From Trichomonas vaginalis G3 (Eukaryota > Parabasalia > Trichomonadida > Trichomonadidae): a stretch of 64,000 bases of DNA. This document shows, piece by piece, positions 21,026 through 31,488 of this stretch; position 1 is the first letter of the stretch, and every line of letters begins with the position of its first letter. Made by a program: the position numbers and the translations under genes. The notes under the pieces are model-generated. The model did no database searches. It saw only the letters and a list, made by a program, of their open reading frames with translations, and was not told where the DNA came from. Location: positions 11,594,001 to 11,658,000 of the forward strand of contig NC_067203.1 of assembly GCF_026262505.1 (NCBI RefSeq). The letters run 5' to 3'.

Positions 21026-23650
21026 ATGGCTGAAAATTTGCCTCAGCCAACACCTTCTGAAGAAAGGGATCTCTTAGCACATTATGATCCTTTATCAGAG
21101 TTTAACATTCTTTCTTTTATTTCTTGGGACGACGAAACTTTGAGAAAATTAGCACAAGAATGGAATTTAAGAGGCAAGGATGGATTAACAGTCGCAGAAT
21201 TTATTCACGTTATGCTTAAAGTATTTCCAAAACCAGATAAACGAAATCAACATCAAAGAAAGCAATGGGCACATAAATTATTCAATTTTTTCATACAAAT
21301 CGATTGTGATCATAAAAACAAGATCGAATGGGATCAATTCTTATCATTTATTACAGCATGCTGCGTATTTGATCGTGAAAAAACTCGTGTTGACACTGTT
21401 GTTCAATATCATTTCGAAAAAGAGATTATAGATCATGCAGGCAATTTCACAGTATTGAAATTCATATACGATTCTATTAATGATCATATTATCAGTTTTA
21501 ACGCAAACGGTACAGTTCAAATTTATTCTCCATCAACTTTAAGTTTGATCAAGAAAATCAGTCTTCACGGCAGACCAATCATATCTGTATACGATGGAGC
21601 TCTCATTAACGAGCGTTCTTTACTTGCTGTTTGTTATCCAACTGGAATTCAAATCATTTCAACGATGCAAGGCTGCTCTCTTGCACAAGACATTGAAACA
21701 ACCGATACTACACACTTCTGCATCATGTACGAACCAGTTTCTCACTCGTTATTTACAGGATCTGAAAATGGCAGATTACATCAGTGGCAAGCAGAGAATT
21801 GGGGCGAAAAGCCTTCACATATGAACTGGCGCTGTGTCAATTCCATCAAAGTTACTAACGGATCCGCAATAACTTGTGTTACAACAATTCCAAATTCAGG
21901 AAGTTTCGTAACAGGTGACGAAGACGGCCAATTAATAGTTTGGGACACAAAGAACGTTCGTCTTATCCATAGGATACAAGCCCATCACGCTCCCATCCAT
22001 ACAATTGTCCATTCCGATTCAATGCATGCTTTGATGACAGCAGCATATGAAACAACAGTTTGCGCGTGGAATCCATTTATTCCATTCCTTATTTCTAAGA
22101 TTACATGTCCTACAGGTGTTGTTACAGCTATGACATGTCTTCCTGACTCCCCGCATTTAGTCATTGCTGATAGAAATGGCAATTTACACATTATTAATTC
22201 CAGAACTATGCAAATTGTCCAAACATTCCAAATCTCTCCTTTTGGACAATTCGCATCGCGTGTCAACATCACTCAGACAACATACAAACAGTTGACACAC
22301 AGTTTGCAGACAACAGGATCTTTCCCAGTTACTTCTTTATGCCATTGCGGACCGAGAAAAAGATTTATTCTCGGAGGAAGAATGATTAGATTTTATGAAT
22401 ACGAAGAAAATATTCAGCCAATGTTATCTGATAGACTTCCTATTCGTGCTGCATTGCATAACTCACAGTTCCATGTTATCTGTACTTGTTCAGGTTGCAA
22501 CATAAGACACTGGGAAACAGCAAATGGTTTGATGCATTGTGTCTTTAGAAAAGTAACACAATCAAACATCACTTGCATGTGTACTGATTGTCCACAGACA
22601 TTGTTATTCGTTGCAACACAAGGTGGAGAGCTTATTACATTGCATTTCCCAACATCTTCCCTTATGCACAATGTCGGAAAGCAATCTAGTGCAATTACAG
22701 CTGTCAACCATTTGAAGAACATCAATATAATTGTCACGGCTGGTTGGGCGAATTTCATCACTTTATGGAATAATAAAAATGATGGAAGATTGATTGATTT
22801 GCTCACCGAGAAGAAGGAAGATTTATTGTGCATGGCTGTAAGCGAAGAATACTTGATGTTGGCTGCAGGAACAGGAAAAGGAGAAATCAACATTTGGGAT
22901 TTGAAAGAATTTAAATTAGTTTGCGTTTTACATCCTCAAAATTGCGAAACAGAAATTCTTTCTTTGACATTTGTTGAACATTCTTCTTTGTTAGTTTCTT
23001 CAGATGCTGAAGGATATATCACAATTTGGAGTGTTGTTACTGATGAACCTTGCGCTGTTTCTCAATTACCAAACTTTTACATCGAATCGCAAACATCAAA
23101 CATCCTTTCGATGTGCGTTGTTGAGAACTATTTGTTGACTGCAGATCATTGCGGAGAAGTGAGATTGTGGGACATTTCACAGCTCGCAAGCCAATTCACA
23201 GCTCCAGATGATAAAAAAGTCAACATAGAAAGAGTTGAATTCCTTTCTTTACTCAACCAGAAAGGAAAATCCGTGAGATACTACACAACTCAAGTTCCTC
23301 ACATTAATTCAAGTATTTGTGTGATGCCTGTTGGCTCTTTCCAGTTGATTTTGAAGTGGAAAGCTCATCATTCGCCGATTACTTCAATTTCATCATTTTA
23401 CGCTAACAAAAAACCAATCATCATGACAAGCTCCAACGATTGCTGTGTAGCTGTTTGGGACATGAGAACAGGAATGTGCAAAGGCTTCTTGCAATCAAAT
23501 CCACAGTTCGGATTGACAGAAAGAAAATGGACATTGCAATACAATCCAAAAGAAGATCAAATCATCACAGAAGAAGATCTTTTGTTGCTTCTTGATAGTG
23601 CAGATAACATTCAAACACCTCCTTCGTCACCAAGAGAATTGGATATTTAA
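21026..23650 (+). CDS. EF-hand-like and WD40-repeat protein (WDR49/WDR64-like)
   Basis: An 874-aa protein. Residues about 40-115 form an EF-hand-like helical region (LRGKDGLTVAEFIHVM and IDCDHKNKIEWDQFLSFI, the second resembling a calcium loop). It is followed by roughly a dozen WD40 repeats from about residue 130 to 850, with typical ends such as GQLIVWDTKN, GEINIWDLKE, GYITIWSV, GEVRLWDIS and CCVAVWDMRT. The order EF-hand then two propellers matches the WDR49/WDR64/WDY group, many of which are linked to cilia or flagella; a flagellar scaffold role is an inference. The start lies 6 nt after TTCAAAAAATG. The stop codon sits in TAAA. Confidence 0.85.
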   Translation: MAENLPQPTPSEERDLLAHYDPLSEFNILSFISWDDETLRKLAQEWNLRGKDGLTVAEFIHVMLKVFPKPDKRNQHQRKQWAHKLFNFFIQIDCDHKNKIEWDQFLSFITACCVFDREKTRVDTVVQYHFEKEIIDHAGNFTVLKFIYDSINDHIISFNANGTVQIYSPSTLSLIKKISLHGRPIISVYDGALINERSLLAVCYPTGIQIISTMQGCSLAQDIETTDTTHFCIMYEPVSHSLFTGSENGRLHQWQAENWGEKPSHMNWRCVNSIKVTNGSAITCVTTIPNSGSFVTGDEDGQLIVWDTKNVRLIHRIQAHHAPIHTIVHSDSMHALMTAAYETTVCAWNPFIPFLISKITCPTGVVTAMTCLPDSPHLVIADRNGNLHIINSRTMQIVQTFQISPFGQFASRVNITQTTYKQLTHSLQTTGSFPVTSLCHCGPRKRFILGGRMIRFYEYEENIQPMLSDRLPIRAALHNSQFHVICTCSGCNIRHWETANGLMHCVFRKVTQSNITCMCTDCPQTLLFVATQGGELITLHFPTSSLMHNVGKQSSAITAVNHLKNINIIVTAGWANFITLWNNKNDGRLIDLLTEKKEDLLCMAVSEEYLMLAAGTGKGEINIWDLKEFKLVCVLHPQNCETEILSLTFVEHSSLLVSSDAEGYITIWSVVTDEPCAVSQLPNFYIESQTSNILSMCVVENYLLTADHCGEVRLWDISQLASQFTAPDDKKVNIERVEFLSLLNQKGKSVRYYTTQVPHINSSICVMPVGSFQLILKWKAHHSPITSISSFYANKKPIIMTSSNDCCVAVWDMRTGMCKGFLQSNPQFGLTERKWTLQYNPKEDQIITEEDLLLLLDSADNIQTPPSSPRELDI

Positions 23651-23817
23651 ATATTTGTTGTTTTATCTAAATAAAATGTATTTTATAATATTATTGATAT
23701 ATTTCTAGTACTTAATTTAAACAATATGATTCTTTTAAAAGGAATGTAGTTTCATTACCAAAAATGTTTGGTAAGATATTTTAATGATGCATGTAAAAAT
23801 TTTATTCATATATGATG

Positions 23818-25305
23818 TTATATTGCCCCATTTGATATAAGTAATGCCGAAATATCTTGGGATTCTGATGCATAGTAAAGAGCTGTTCTATCAAACTGAT
23901 CTTTGAGGTTTAATACTGCTCCATGTTGAATAAGCAATTTTACAATATCACATTTGTTGGCAACTACTCCATATGAATGGAATCCTACACATATGTAATT
24001 AGTGTTTGAACATGCAATATGAAGAGGCGTTCTTTTTTGTTTGTCTAATGTATTGATATCAGCACCATTACAAATAAGATAGTTTGTCGATTGTATATCA
24101 TTCATTACAACAGAATAATAAAGAGGAGTCATCGAGAATTTATCCTTAACATTAATGTTTTCAAAATATGGCAAAAGAATCTTCAATAATTCTAGCCTAT
24201 TGAATATTACTGCAATATGAAGTGCAGATCTTTCATGTTGATCTTTTTCATAGATATTTATACCTTTTGAAATGAATAATTCCAGAACATTTTCATTTCC
24301 ATACCTTAATGCATAATAAAGGGCTGCATGACTAAAATATTTATCCCTATTATAGTTTATTCCATCTAAGCTTTTTGCATCAATATTTGCACCGTGTGTA
24401 AGCAAATAATCGCAAAGAGATGGAATACAAAAGCATGGTGAAAAAGCAAAACATTTGTTAATATCATTTGTTTGATCCAAATAAACTAAAAATGCATCGA
24501 TATTATTGTATTTGCGACACAACTCCAGATTAATTTCTAATGAATATTCATTCATTAAAAATGTTACAAAGTCGATATTATGTGAAATAATTGCATACTT
24601 CATGCACTTTTCGTCTGGTGCTAGTTGTTTCAAACATTCATTCATAATCTCTGGATTTCCACCCAAAAATGAAAATTGAAGACATTGCCTAGTGATGTTT
24701 GGGTTGAATTTTGTCATTAGAAGCTTAAAACATTTCGCAGCTCCATGATAACAACACAATTCAAGTAATGAATAGTCATCACAATAATCGTTATGATCAT
24801 ATGTATCTCTTAGTGGATAAAAAATGCATCTTCTTTTTTCATAAACATCAAAATCATTTCTTTCAATAAACTGTATAAAGGATATCTTGTCATCATCCAT
24901 CATTGCTCTGTAGATCGAATATTCATAAGGGATATCGTACGAAGGTCTGTTTTGTTCAAAATATTTTTGATCTTCTTCATTAAAATGAATTCCAGATTCA
25001 CAATGGATAAAGTAGTCGTAAATATATCCAATATCATTTTTTGGCTTGGGATGAAATTTGTCAAAAATTTGTTTGAAAATTTTCCAATATGATTTAATGA
25101 AACGATTATTATAAATGCATATTTTGCAAATTTTCGATATTATTTGAATTGGCGTAAAATATTTTGTTTGTATCAAATTCTTTGTGATATCATTGCAAAT
25201 CTTATCAATTACTTCGTCATCGAATGTATTTAGCTTATACAATGAAAGAATCGTTTCAGAGTATTCTTTGCACATAGGCATAAGCTCACTATAATGACTT
25301 CTCAT
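23818..25305 (-). CDS. Trichomonad-type ankyrin-repeat protein, 495 aa
   Basis: The N-terminal 200 residues are helical and typical of the large trichomonad ankyrin family (start MRSHYSELMPMCKEYSETIL, later DDDKISFIQFIERNDFDV). Ankyrin repeats run from about residue 180 to the end, the clearest being ERSALHIAVIFNRLELLKIL, MTPLYYSVVMNDIQSTNYLI and RTPLHIACSNTNYICVGF. The family is very large in trichomonads and its members are presumed protein-binding scaffolds; the partner is unknown. A perfect initiator lies 10 nt before the start codon. The frame is intact. Confidence 0.85.
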   Translation of the reverse strand: MRSHYSELMPMCKEYSETILSLYKLNTFDDEVIDKICNDITKNLIQTKYFTPIQIISKICKICIYNNRFIKSYWKIFKQIFDKFHPKPKNDIGYIYDYFIHCESGIHFNEEDQKYFEQNRPSYDIPYEYSIYRAMMDDDKISFIQFIERNDFDVYEKRRCIFYPLRDTYDHNDYCDDYSLLELCCYHGAAKCFKLLMTKFNPNITRQCLQFSFLGGNPEIMNECLKQLAPDEKCMKYAIISHNIDFVTFLMNEYSLEINLELCRKYNNIDAFLVYLDQTNDINKCFAFSPCFCIPSLCDYLLTHGANIDAKSLDGINYNRDKYFSHAALYYALRYGNENVLELFISKGINIYEKDQHERSALHIAVIFNRLELLKILLPYFENINVKDKFSMTPLYYSVVMNDIQSTNYLICNGADINTLDKQKRTPLHIACSNTNYICVGFHSYGVVANKCDIVKLLIQHGAVLNLKDQFDRTALYYASESQDISALLISNGAI

Positions 25306-25311
25306 TATGAA

Positions 25312-25318
25312 ATAATGA
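25312..25318 (-). promoter_or_regulatory. Initiator (Inr) of the 495-aa ankyrin gene
   Basis: On the minus strand the bases read TCATTAT, an exact match to the trichomonad initiator TCAYTWW. The A at 25316 would be the transcription start, giving a 10-nt leader, within the very short range normal for trichomonad mRNAs. Confidence 0.65.
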
Positions 25319-25681
25319 TTTCAAGGAAAATTTTCCATACAACAGAGGTAAACAAGTTCTATATTTTTTCCATCATTGGTCGTTCATATGCTTAAAAACA
25401 AGAAATTTCTATATGTGAATACATTTGGTTATATTTACATTCACTTTACTTTGAAAAATTGATTATTGAATAAGATTTGAATGGTTGAACATAGTATTTT
25501 ACTTCATTCATGATAAAATGAGCTGCCAACCAAATGTCATAATTTAAATATTTCCAAACGAGTGTAAAAAAAAGATCATTAATTATTATTAAAAAATTAA
25601 TAAGATTCAAACAGTAGTATAATTTATTCAAATAAAAATAAGTATGGTTTTGCATACTAACTGGATAAAACTTGGTCAATA

Positions 25682-26050
25682 TTATTTGGATGGAAGTAAA
25701 AACGTAAAAAGGATAAAAATGGATAAGCAAGTGCAAACAAGGGCAGCTGTTAATACAATTGGATTCGGCGTGTGAATAAATTGGTATATTGTCATTTGAT
25801 TTTTCTTTGCTTTTCTCAGAGCCTCAGATTCATCAGGATATCTCGGAGAAACATGCCTTGAAGAGTGAGCTGATGCATTTGCTGAGTTATATGTTGAATT
25901 TGGATGGTTATGACGATATTCAGTCAAAACTGCGATCATTTGCTTTCTCGTATATTCTGATGGGAAAAGCCTTTTTTGTTGGCATTGGTATTGAAGTGAA
26001 AGTGTTGTATTATTCTCAAGTGTTTTCCAATCAAATGGATCTTCAGACAT
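25682..26050 (-). CDS. Small tail-anchored protein with a LEM/HeH-like helical motif
   Basis: A 122-aa protein starting MSEDPFDWKTLENN. Residues about 15-50 (LSLQYQCQQKRLFPSEYTRK, followed by QMIAVLTEYRHN) resemble the helix-extended-loop-helix of SAP/HeH/LEM domains, which bind DNA or chromatin proteins. A polar Ser/Asn-rich linker follows, and a single hydrophobic helix of about 21 residues (IVLTAALVCTCLSIFILFTF) ends four residues before the C-terminus. That architecture suits a tail-anchored protein of the nuclear envelope or ER. I place the start at the ATG at 26050, because two codons further upstream there is only a GTG. The domain call is tentative. Confidence 0.5.
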   Translation of the reverse strand: MSEDPFDWKTLENNTTLSLQYQCQQKRLFPSEYTRKQMIAVLTEYRHNHPNSTYNSANASAHSSRHVSPRYPDESEALRKAKKNQMTIYQFIHTPNPIVLTAALVCTCLSIFILFTFLLPSK

Positions 26051-26407
26051 TGTCACTTTTATTTTCAGTTTTTATCGGCGTGCAGCTCATCATGGATAAC
26101 ATTTATCTTTTTAATTGTTGCACATCATATGGAATTAGAATATTGTTCAATGATTGAATTTTCATTATTATCTAAAAATAAACTAGTTTTATTGAAACAA
26201 TTGGATATCTGAAGTATTTTGTAGAATATTTTATGGTTACCTTTGTTAAGACATTGTCAATTAATTTATTGTGGCCCCACAATTGAAACATTATGAGTGA
26301 GGTCGTCGAATAAATTTTCAGAAATAAAAGCGAACACTTTTACTTTTGTGTAACAGAATTATCGCTCAGAAACTATTATAAGTTTTATTGTTTTATTCCC
26401 AAAAGTG

Positions 26408-26414
26408 TCACTAT
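26408..26414 (+). promoter_or_regulatory. Initiator (Inr) of the interrupted ankyrin gene
   Basis: TCACTAT matches TCAYTWW exactly. The predicted start A at 26410 is 20 nt before the ATG at 26430. The intact promoter suggests the gene was functional before, or despite, the minisatellite insertions. Confidence 0.65.
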
Positions 26415-26429
26415 TAAAATTTCTAAATA

Positions 26430-28974
26430 ATGTCAACTTCAGAGCAGCCAACAAATGATAGTGAATGCAACTTTAGTGATATTAAGCCAATTGAAGTATT
26501 TAAATACCCCAGTCAAACTTCCAAAATTATATGGGAGATCAACTCGAATAATATTTTAGAATCATCCTCGCAAATTATAGATTTCATTAAATCTAATAAG
26601 ATATCTGTCCAAATGGCAATTTATTTGATTAGTATTTTTTCACAAATTCGCGTTAAACATATTAAATTATTTACAGAACTTTATATAAAGATATCAAACG
26701 CATTTTCATACATCTGGAAACCGAAAAATGAGAAATTGGCAACACTTTTATATTATAAAAGTTTCCAATTTCAAAACTTCAGACCTAAAATGGAAGAAGA
26801 AGATATTCTGAATATATATTCAACAGATTCTCCATTATACTATATTGCATGGGATAAAGTCGATGATCTAAAAATTAAGTTCCCAAATCTTAATCTTGAA
26901 AAGAAAATTAACGATGAAATAACTCCGCTTGATTGTGCAATTAAATACGGATCAGAACTATGTTTCAATTCCTTGAAAAACATGGGAGCTAAATATACTT
27001 TTTCCTCTGAAAAATATGAGGTTCAAGGCGGAAATAATAACATTTTTATGCAAATGATAGAAGATGGTAAATCATTCGATAAAATGATTAATATAGCATT
27101 GGATTATCGAAACTATGAAATTGCTGAGTACCTTAAATCAAATTCTGGCCAAATTTTGATTCAATTACAGAAAGCATTCATTTCGGAAATTATGACGTCG
27201 CATCATATTTACTTTCTAATGTTAAAAATATCAACAAACTTTCAATTTTTTTTATTTTCATATCTATCATTGTTTCATGAAATCCTTTTTAATGTTCATA
27301 TTTATTCTCATTTTATATAATTCGCTTTCTTTATATATTTATCATTATTTCATATAATTCTCATTGCTTTCATATCTATCATTATTATATGAAGATCTCT
27401 TTCTTTTCATATTTATCATTGTTTTATATAATTTTCTTTGTTTTCATATATAATATTGTTTTATTACATTCTCTTTCTTTCCATATTTGTTATAGTTTTA
27501 TTACATTCTCTTACTCTTCATATTTATCAATGTTTAATGACCTTCTATTTCTTTTCATTTTTATCATTGCTTAATGACCTTCTCTTTCTTTTCATTTTTG
27601 TCATTGTTATATGAAATTATCTTTCATTTCATTTTTATTATTGTTATATGAGGTTGTCTTTCTTTTAATATTAATCTCTGTTTTATGGAATTCTTTTTCT
27701 TTTCATATCAATCATTGCTTTATTTCATTCTTTTTGTTTTCATATCTATCATTGTTATATAGAGTTCTTTTTCTTTTCATATTTGCTATTGTTTTATTGC
27801 ACTCGCATTATTTTCATATATGTCATTGCCTTATAGAATTCTCTTTCTCTTCATATTTATTGTTATTTTAAAGAATTATATTTCTCTTCATATTTATCAT
27901 TTTTTATTGAAGTTCTCTTGATTTTAATGAATGTCCTCTTAGTATTGCAATCAAAGTGAATTCAATAGAGATTGCCAAATTCTTACTTGAACATGGTGCT
28001 GATGTTAACATAAAACTTATTCTCTTTCTTTTCATGTTTGGCATTGCTTTATAGAATTCTCTTTCTTTTAATATTGATCAAAGCTTCATACAACTCTCTT
28101 TCAATATATATTTTTCATTTCTTTATGAAATTCTCTTTCTTTTCATATTTATCCTTAATTTACCAAATTCTCTTTCTTTATATATCAATCATTGTTTTAT
28201 ATAGTTATCTTTCTCTTCATATTCATCATTGATTTATTCCATTCTCTTTATTTTTATATTTGTCATCGCTTTATATGATTCATAATATTTTCATATTTGC
28301 TATTGATTTATGTAATTTCCTTTCTTTTCATATTTGCTATTGTTTAATCAAATTTTCTTTCCTTTTATATTTATCATTGTTCTATTCCATTCCCTTTCTA
28401 TTCATATTCATCATTATTTTATTACATTCTCTTTCTTTTCATATTTATCATTATTCTATTACATTCTTTCGATATTAATGAATGTCCCCTTAGTATTGCA
28501 ATCAAAGCAAATTCATTAGAGATTGTCAAATTCTTAGTCGAACATGGCGCTGATGTTAACATGAAACTTATTCTCTTTCACTTCATATCCATCATACTTT
28601 TATAACATTTTCTTTCTTTTCATATTCATAATTGCATTATTACATTCTCTATCTTTTAACATTTATCATTGTTTTATTATATTATCTTTGCTTTTTTAAT
28701 ATTAATCATTTGTATATTACATTCTCTTTCCTTTCATGTTTATCATTGCTATATTTGATTCTCCATCTATTCATATTCATCGTTGCTTTATATAATTCTC
28801 TTTCATTTCACATTTATCATATATATTTATGAAATTCTCTTTCTTTTAATATTCATCATTGTTTAATGAAATTCCATCAATATCAATGAATGCCCTCTTG
28901 GTATTGCAAACAAAGCAAATTCAACAGAAATTGTAAAATACTTAACTGATCAAGGTGCCAAGAATATAAATTAA
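26430..28974 (+). pseudogene. Trichomonad ankyrin gene invaded by a 37-bp minisatellite
   Basis: The first part (26430 to about 27235) is an intact trichomonad-family N-terminus with an ankyrin-like start (ITPLDCAIKYGSELCFNSLK). Downstream are three near-identical ankyrin modules of about 95 bp: near 27928-28012 (NECPLSIAIKVNSIEIAKFL), 28478-28564 (NECPLSIAIKANSLEIVKFL) and 28885-28974 (NECPLGIANKANSTEIVKYL, ending GAKNIN and a stop). Before each module lies a block of the 37-bp repeat. Normal family members run these modules together, so as genomic DNA the gene cannot be read as one frame. I call it a broken host gene, unless the blocks are removed from the RNA. Confidence 0.65.
27235..28885 (+). 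repeat. 37-bp T-rich minisatellite in three blocks between ankyrin modules
   Basis: The unit is close to CATTCTCTTTCTTTTCATAT followed by TTATCATTRTTTTATTA, with a 37-bp spacing that I measured between 28388, 28425 and 28462. Blocks are about 27235-27920 (near 18 units), 28013-28475 (near 12) and 28566-28880 (near 8). Because 37 is not a multiple of three, each frame cycles through all three translations. This produces the repeated hydrophobic pseudo-peptides (FSYLSLFY, LFIFIIVL, LHSLSFHI). Block starts (AAACTTATTCTCTTTC) and block ends are shared, so block plus module was duplicated as one larger unit. Confidence 0.85.
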
Positions 28975-29130
28975 CATTTTGAATACGACTCTATACTGAA
29001 AGTTGATATAGCAATATACGTGTAGTATGAGAATAAACGCTAATAATTATTGATTTTTTTTTTAGCTCTAATTATAATTTACTTAGGTAATTAATACATT
29101 ACTATAAAAATGATATTATTCATAATGTAA

Positions 29131-31488
29131 ATGGAATGTAACTTTTCTGAATTTATTAAGTTCTTAGCTACAGGAAATCAAGAATATATCAACAATTCTC
29201 ATGACATTCTTGATGAAAAGAAGTCAAATGGGATACTTGAACAAGAAATACTTCAATTATTAACCTCAAATGAATTAGAAGAAAGAGAGATCTTCATTTT
29301 ATTATCTATTTCTAACAACTATAACATTTGTATCCCTATTGATACCATTTTAGAAATGTTTAATCGAAATTCACAGTTAATCAACTCCGAGATAAGTAAA
29401 TTATTAGCAAAATACATAACATTCGATGCATCATTAATTCCCAGATTTCTCCAAATATCTGATGATTTCATTGTATATAAGTTAAATACACTTTCTTTAA
29501 TAGACTTTGATAAAATTTATTCAGAAGAGATACAATTGTTCTTAATTTCGATTATTGAAGACAATTATTCATTAGAATGTAAAATACAAGCAGCTGAATT
29601 GTTAAATAACAACCCAGATACTTATTTAAACTCAAATATTGAACAATTCTTTCAATTCATTTTTGAACAAGACATAACAACCGATACAATCAAGATTATC
29701 TCAAAAGTCGTTGGACTTGCAGAATTCTCCATTGAAAGTGAAGCACTATTTCACATTTTATTAAATCTTTCAATTGAAGTTTCCAATGATATTCCTTTAT
29801 CTAATGAACTCAAAATTCCAATGACTGAAATTGTTGGAGCCTTAAATCAAGCTTTTCTTGATATTAATTTTGAATATGATTTAGAAACATATGTTTTAAC
29901 ATGTATAAGACTATCTGTTCCAAGCGATGAAGAATTAAATGAATGGACAGAAAATTTAACAAATTATTTAGATTTATTTGAAAACAACGAAGATTTACGC
30001 GCAAAATGTTTAGATGCAATCATGTATCGTAAGGATCATATCTCATTTGCTGTTGATATCTGCAAAGAAATCATAAATTCATCAATAAATGAACAGGTCA
30101 TTGTTTTATGGATCTTATACAACATCTCTGGTAGATACAATGTTGATATACCCGATCCAATCTTGTTTGATAACGTTTTATGCTATGCAAACAATATTTC
30201 CTTCCAAATTTTGAATTCTAATTACAATCCTGACTTGATTCCAGTGATATCTGAGTATTTACAACAGAATAATTTTGTTTTTACAATTACTATTGCTAAT
30301 GAACTTATTAACTGTGAAGAAGAAAGTTATTTTCAGCTAATTCCTTTGACAATACAAGCTGTTTCGAAGCTGATATCAGAAGATAATGATGAAACAGCAT
30401 TGAATCTTATTGTTACCATTCATTTATTGATACAAGTTAATTTAGATATTTTATCTGGAATAATTATTGAGTTAATTGAATTCATTCATGAATTAATACG
30501 TATGTTTCATGGAAACAATTGTCTTTTCCAAGAAATTGTTTCGATTATTAATACTTTGATTAGAAATCAAAATTATCATGAATTAATGTTACAGAACTTT
30601 TATGAAATGGCTTCGAATTTCATGCTAAATGAATCTTACATTAATATTGGATATGATTTAACTTCTGGATTGATATGCGATGATAATTCAATTGATTCTG
30701 TTTATCATCGAACATTATATGAAAGTTTCGTTCAATCATTAAATCAATATGATATTAATGATGATAATTTGGCATATGCAATGAAAATTGCTTCATTTTT
30801 CATCAGAAATGGAGTAATCGATAATTTTCCTGAATGGATTATTAATATATTACAAAATCCAGATATAGACGATATATTTTTCAAGTATTTCGGAAGTGTT
30901 TGGCTTTATTTCCTTAGAAATTTAGATTTATCAGATAACATCCAAATTTTTCAAGCAGTAATGACAAGATTAACCTATGAACCTCAAATGTCCAACTATT
31001 CTCAATGCATTTTTATTACTTTTCTTCAATTTATTAAAGAAGATATCCAAAAGGCTACTGACTTGCTAGAATCAGTCGGGATGGATATAAACTCGTTCAT
31101 AAGAATGATGAAAAAGCTGCTTGTATTTGAAAATTTTGTCGGATGGTTTGATATCAAAATACTACTCTCAACTTTGATGATTTTCCGTGATAACAAAGTT
31201 AATGAAGACGATGATGATCCATTGATATACTTTATTATTTCATTCTTTATAAGAATTAGCGATGATCATTTACTTGCATTCAAAAACCGAAATAATGTAC
31301 AAGAAATATCTGTTGCTTTTTGTGTAGAAGATCCTTTTTACAAAGAAAACGAATTAACTGATATTGATATCATTACATTTTTTGATAAGTATATTAGAAT
31401 TTTTGGAATTCCTGAAGAATCTCAAGAATATCTACAGAATCTTTATGATACTCTTGTCAAAACTCACAATGATTATTTTAATTTATAG
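29131..31488 (+). CDS. Large helical-repeat protein, 785 aa (HEAT/karyopherin-like)
   Basis: An intact acidic, Asn/Ile-rich frame made almost wholly of amphipathic helices, starting MECNFSEFIKFLATGNQEYI. The opening helix pair, with its short linker and repeated helix pairs of about 40 residues, recalls HEAT-repeat proteins such as importin-beta or exportin nuclear transport receptors. No diagnostic motif was found, so a solenoid scaffold is the safe description. No transmembrane segment or signal peptide is seen. It follows the ankyrin gene by about 160 bp on the same strand, with its own AT-rich leader. Confidence 0.55.
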   Translation: MECNFSEFIKFLATGNQEYINNSHDILDEKKSNGILEQEILQLLTSNELEEREIFILLSISNNYNICIPIDTILEMFNRNSQLINSEISKLLAKYITFDASLIPRFLQISDDFIVYKLNTLSLIDFDKIYSEEIQLFLISIIEDNYSLECKIQAAELLNNNPDTYLNSNIEQFFQFIFEQDITTDTIKIISKVVGLAEFSIESEALFHILLNLSIEVSNDIPLSNELKIPMTEIVGALNQAFLDINFEYDLETYVLTCIRLSVPSDEELNEWTENLTNYLDLFENNEDLRAKCLDAIMYRKDHISFAVDICKEIINSSINEQVIVLWILYNISGRYNVDIPDPILFDNVLCYANNISFQILNSNYNPDLIPVISEYLQQNNFVFTITIANELINCEEESYFQLIPLTIQAVSKLISEDNDETALNLIVTIHLLIQVNLDILSGIIIELIEFIHELIRMFHGNNCLFQEIVSIINTLIRNQNYHELMLQNFYEMASNFMLNESYINIGYDLTSGLICDDNSIDSVYHRTLYESFVQSLNQYDINDDNLAYAMKIASFFIRNGVIDNFPEWIINILQNPDIDDIFFKYFGSVWLYFLRNLDLSDNIQIFQAVMTRLTYEPQMSNYSQCIFITFLQFIKEDIQKATDLLESVGMDINSFIRMMKKLLVFENFVGWFDIKILLSTLMIFRDNKVNEDDDDPLIYFIISFFIRISDDHLLAFKNRNNVQEISVAFCVEDPFYKENELTDIDIITFFDKYIRIFGIPEESQEYLQNLYDTLVKTHNDYFNL

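Noticed and set aside
22414-22893. 159-codon minus-strand frame opposite the WD40 gene
   Set aside because: It lies wholly inside the coding strand of a well-supported gene, has no domain and reflects codon bias of the opposite strand. The other antisense frames at 7.6-8.0, 16.5, 18.1 and 41.1-41.7 kb are rejected for the same reason.
25789-26157. 122-codon plus-strand frame opposite the tail-anchored protein
   Set aside because: The minus-strand frame has a sensible architecture (polar domain plus terminal membrane helix). The plus-strand frame has no recognisable feature.
27389-28832. Small hydrophobic membrane proteins (SYLSLFY, LFIFIIVL repeats)
   Set aside because: These frames are translations of the 37-bp T-rich minisatellite in its three frames; the hydrophobicity comes from T-rich codons.
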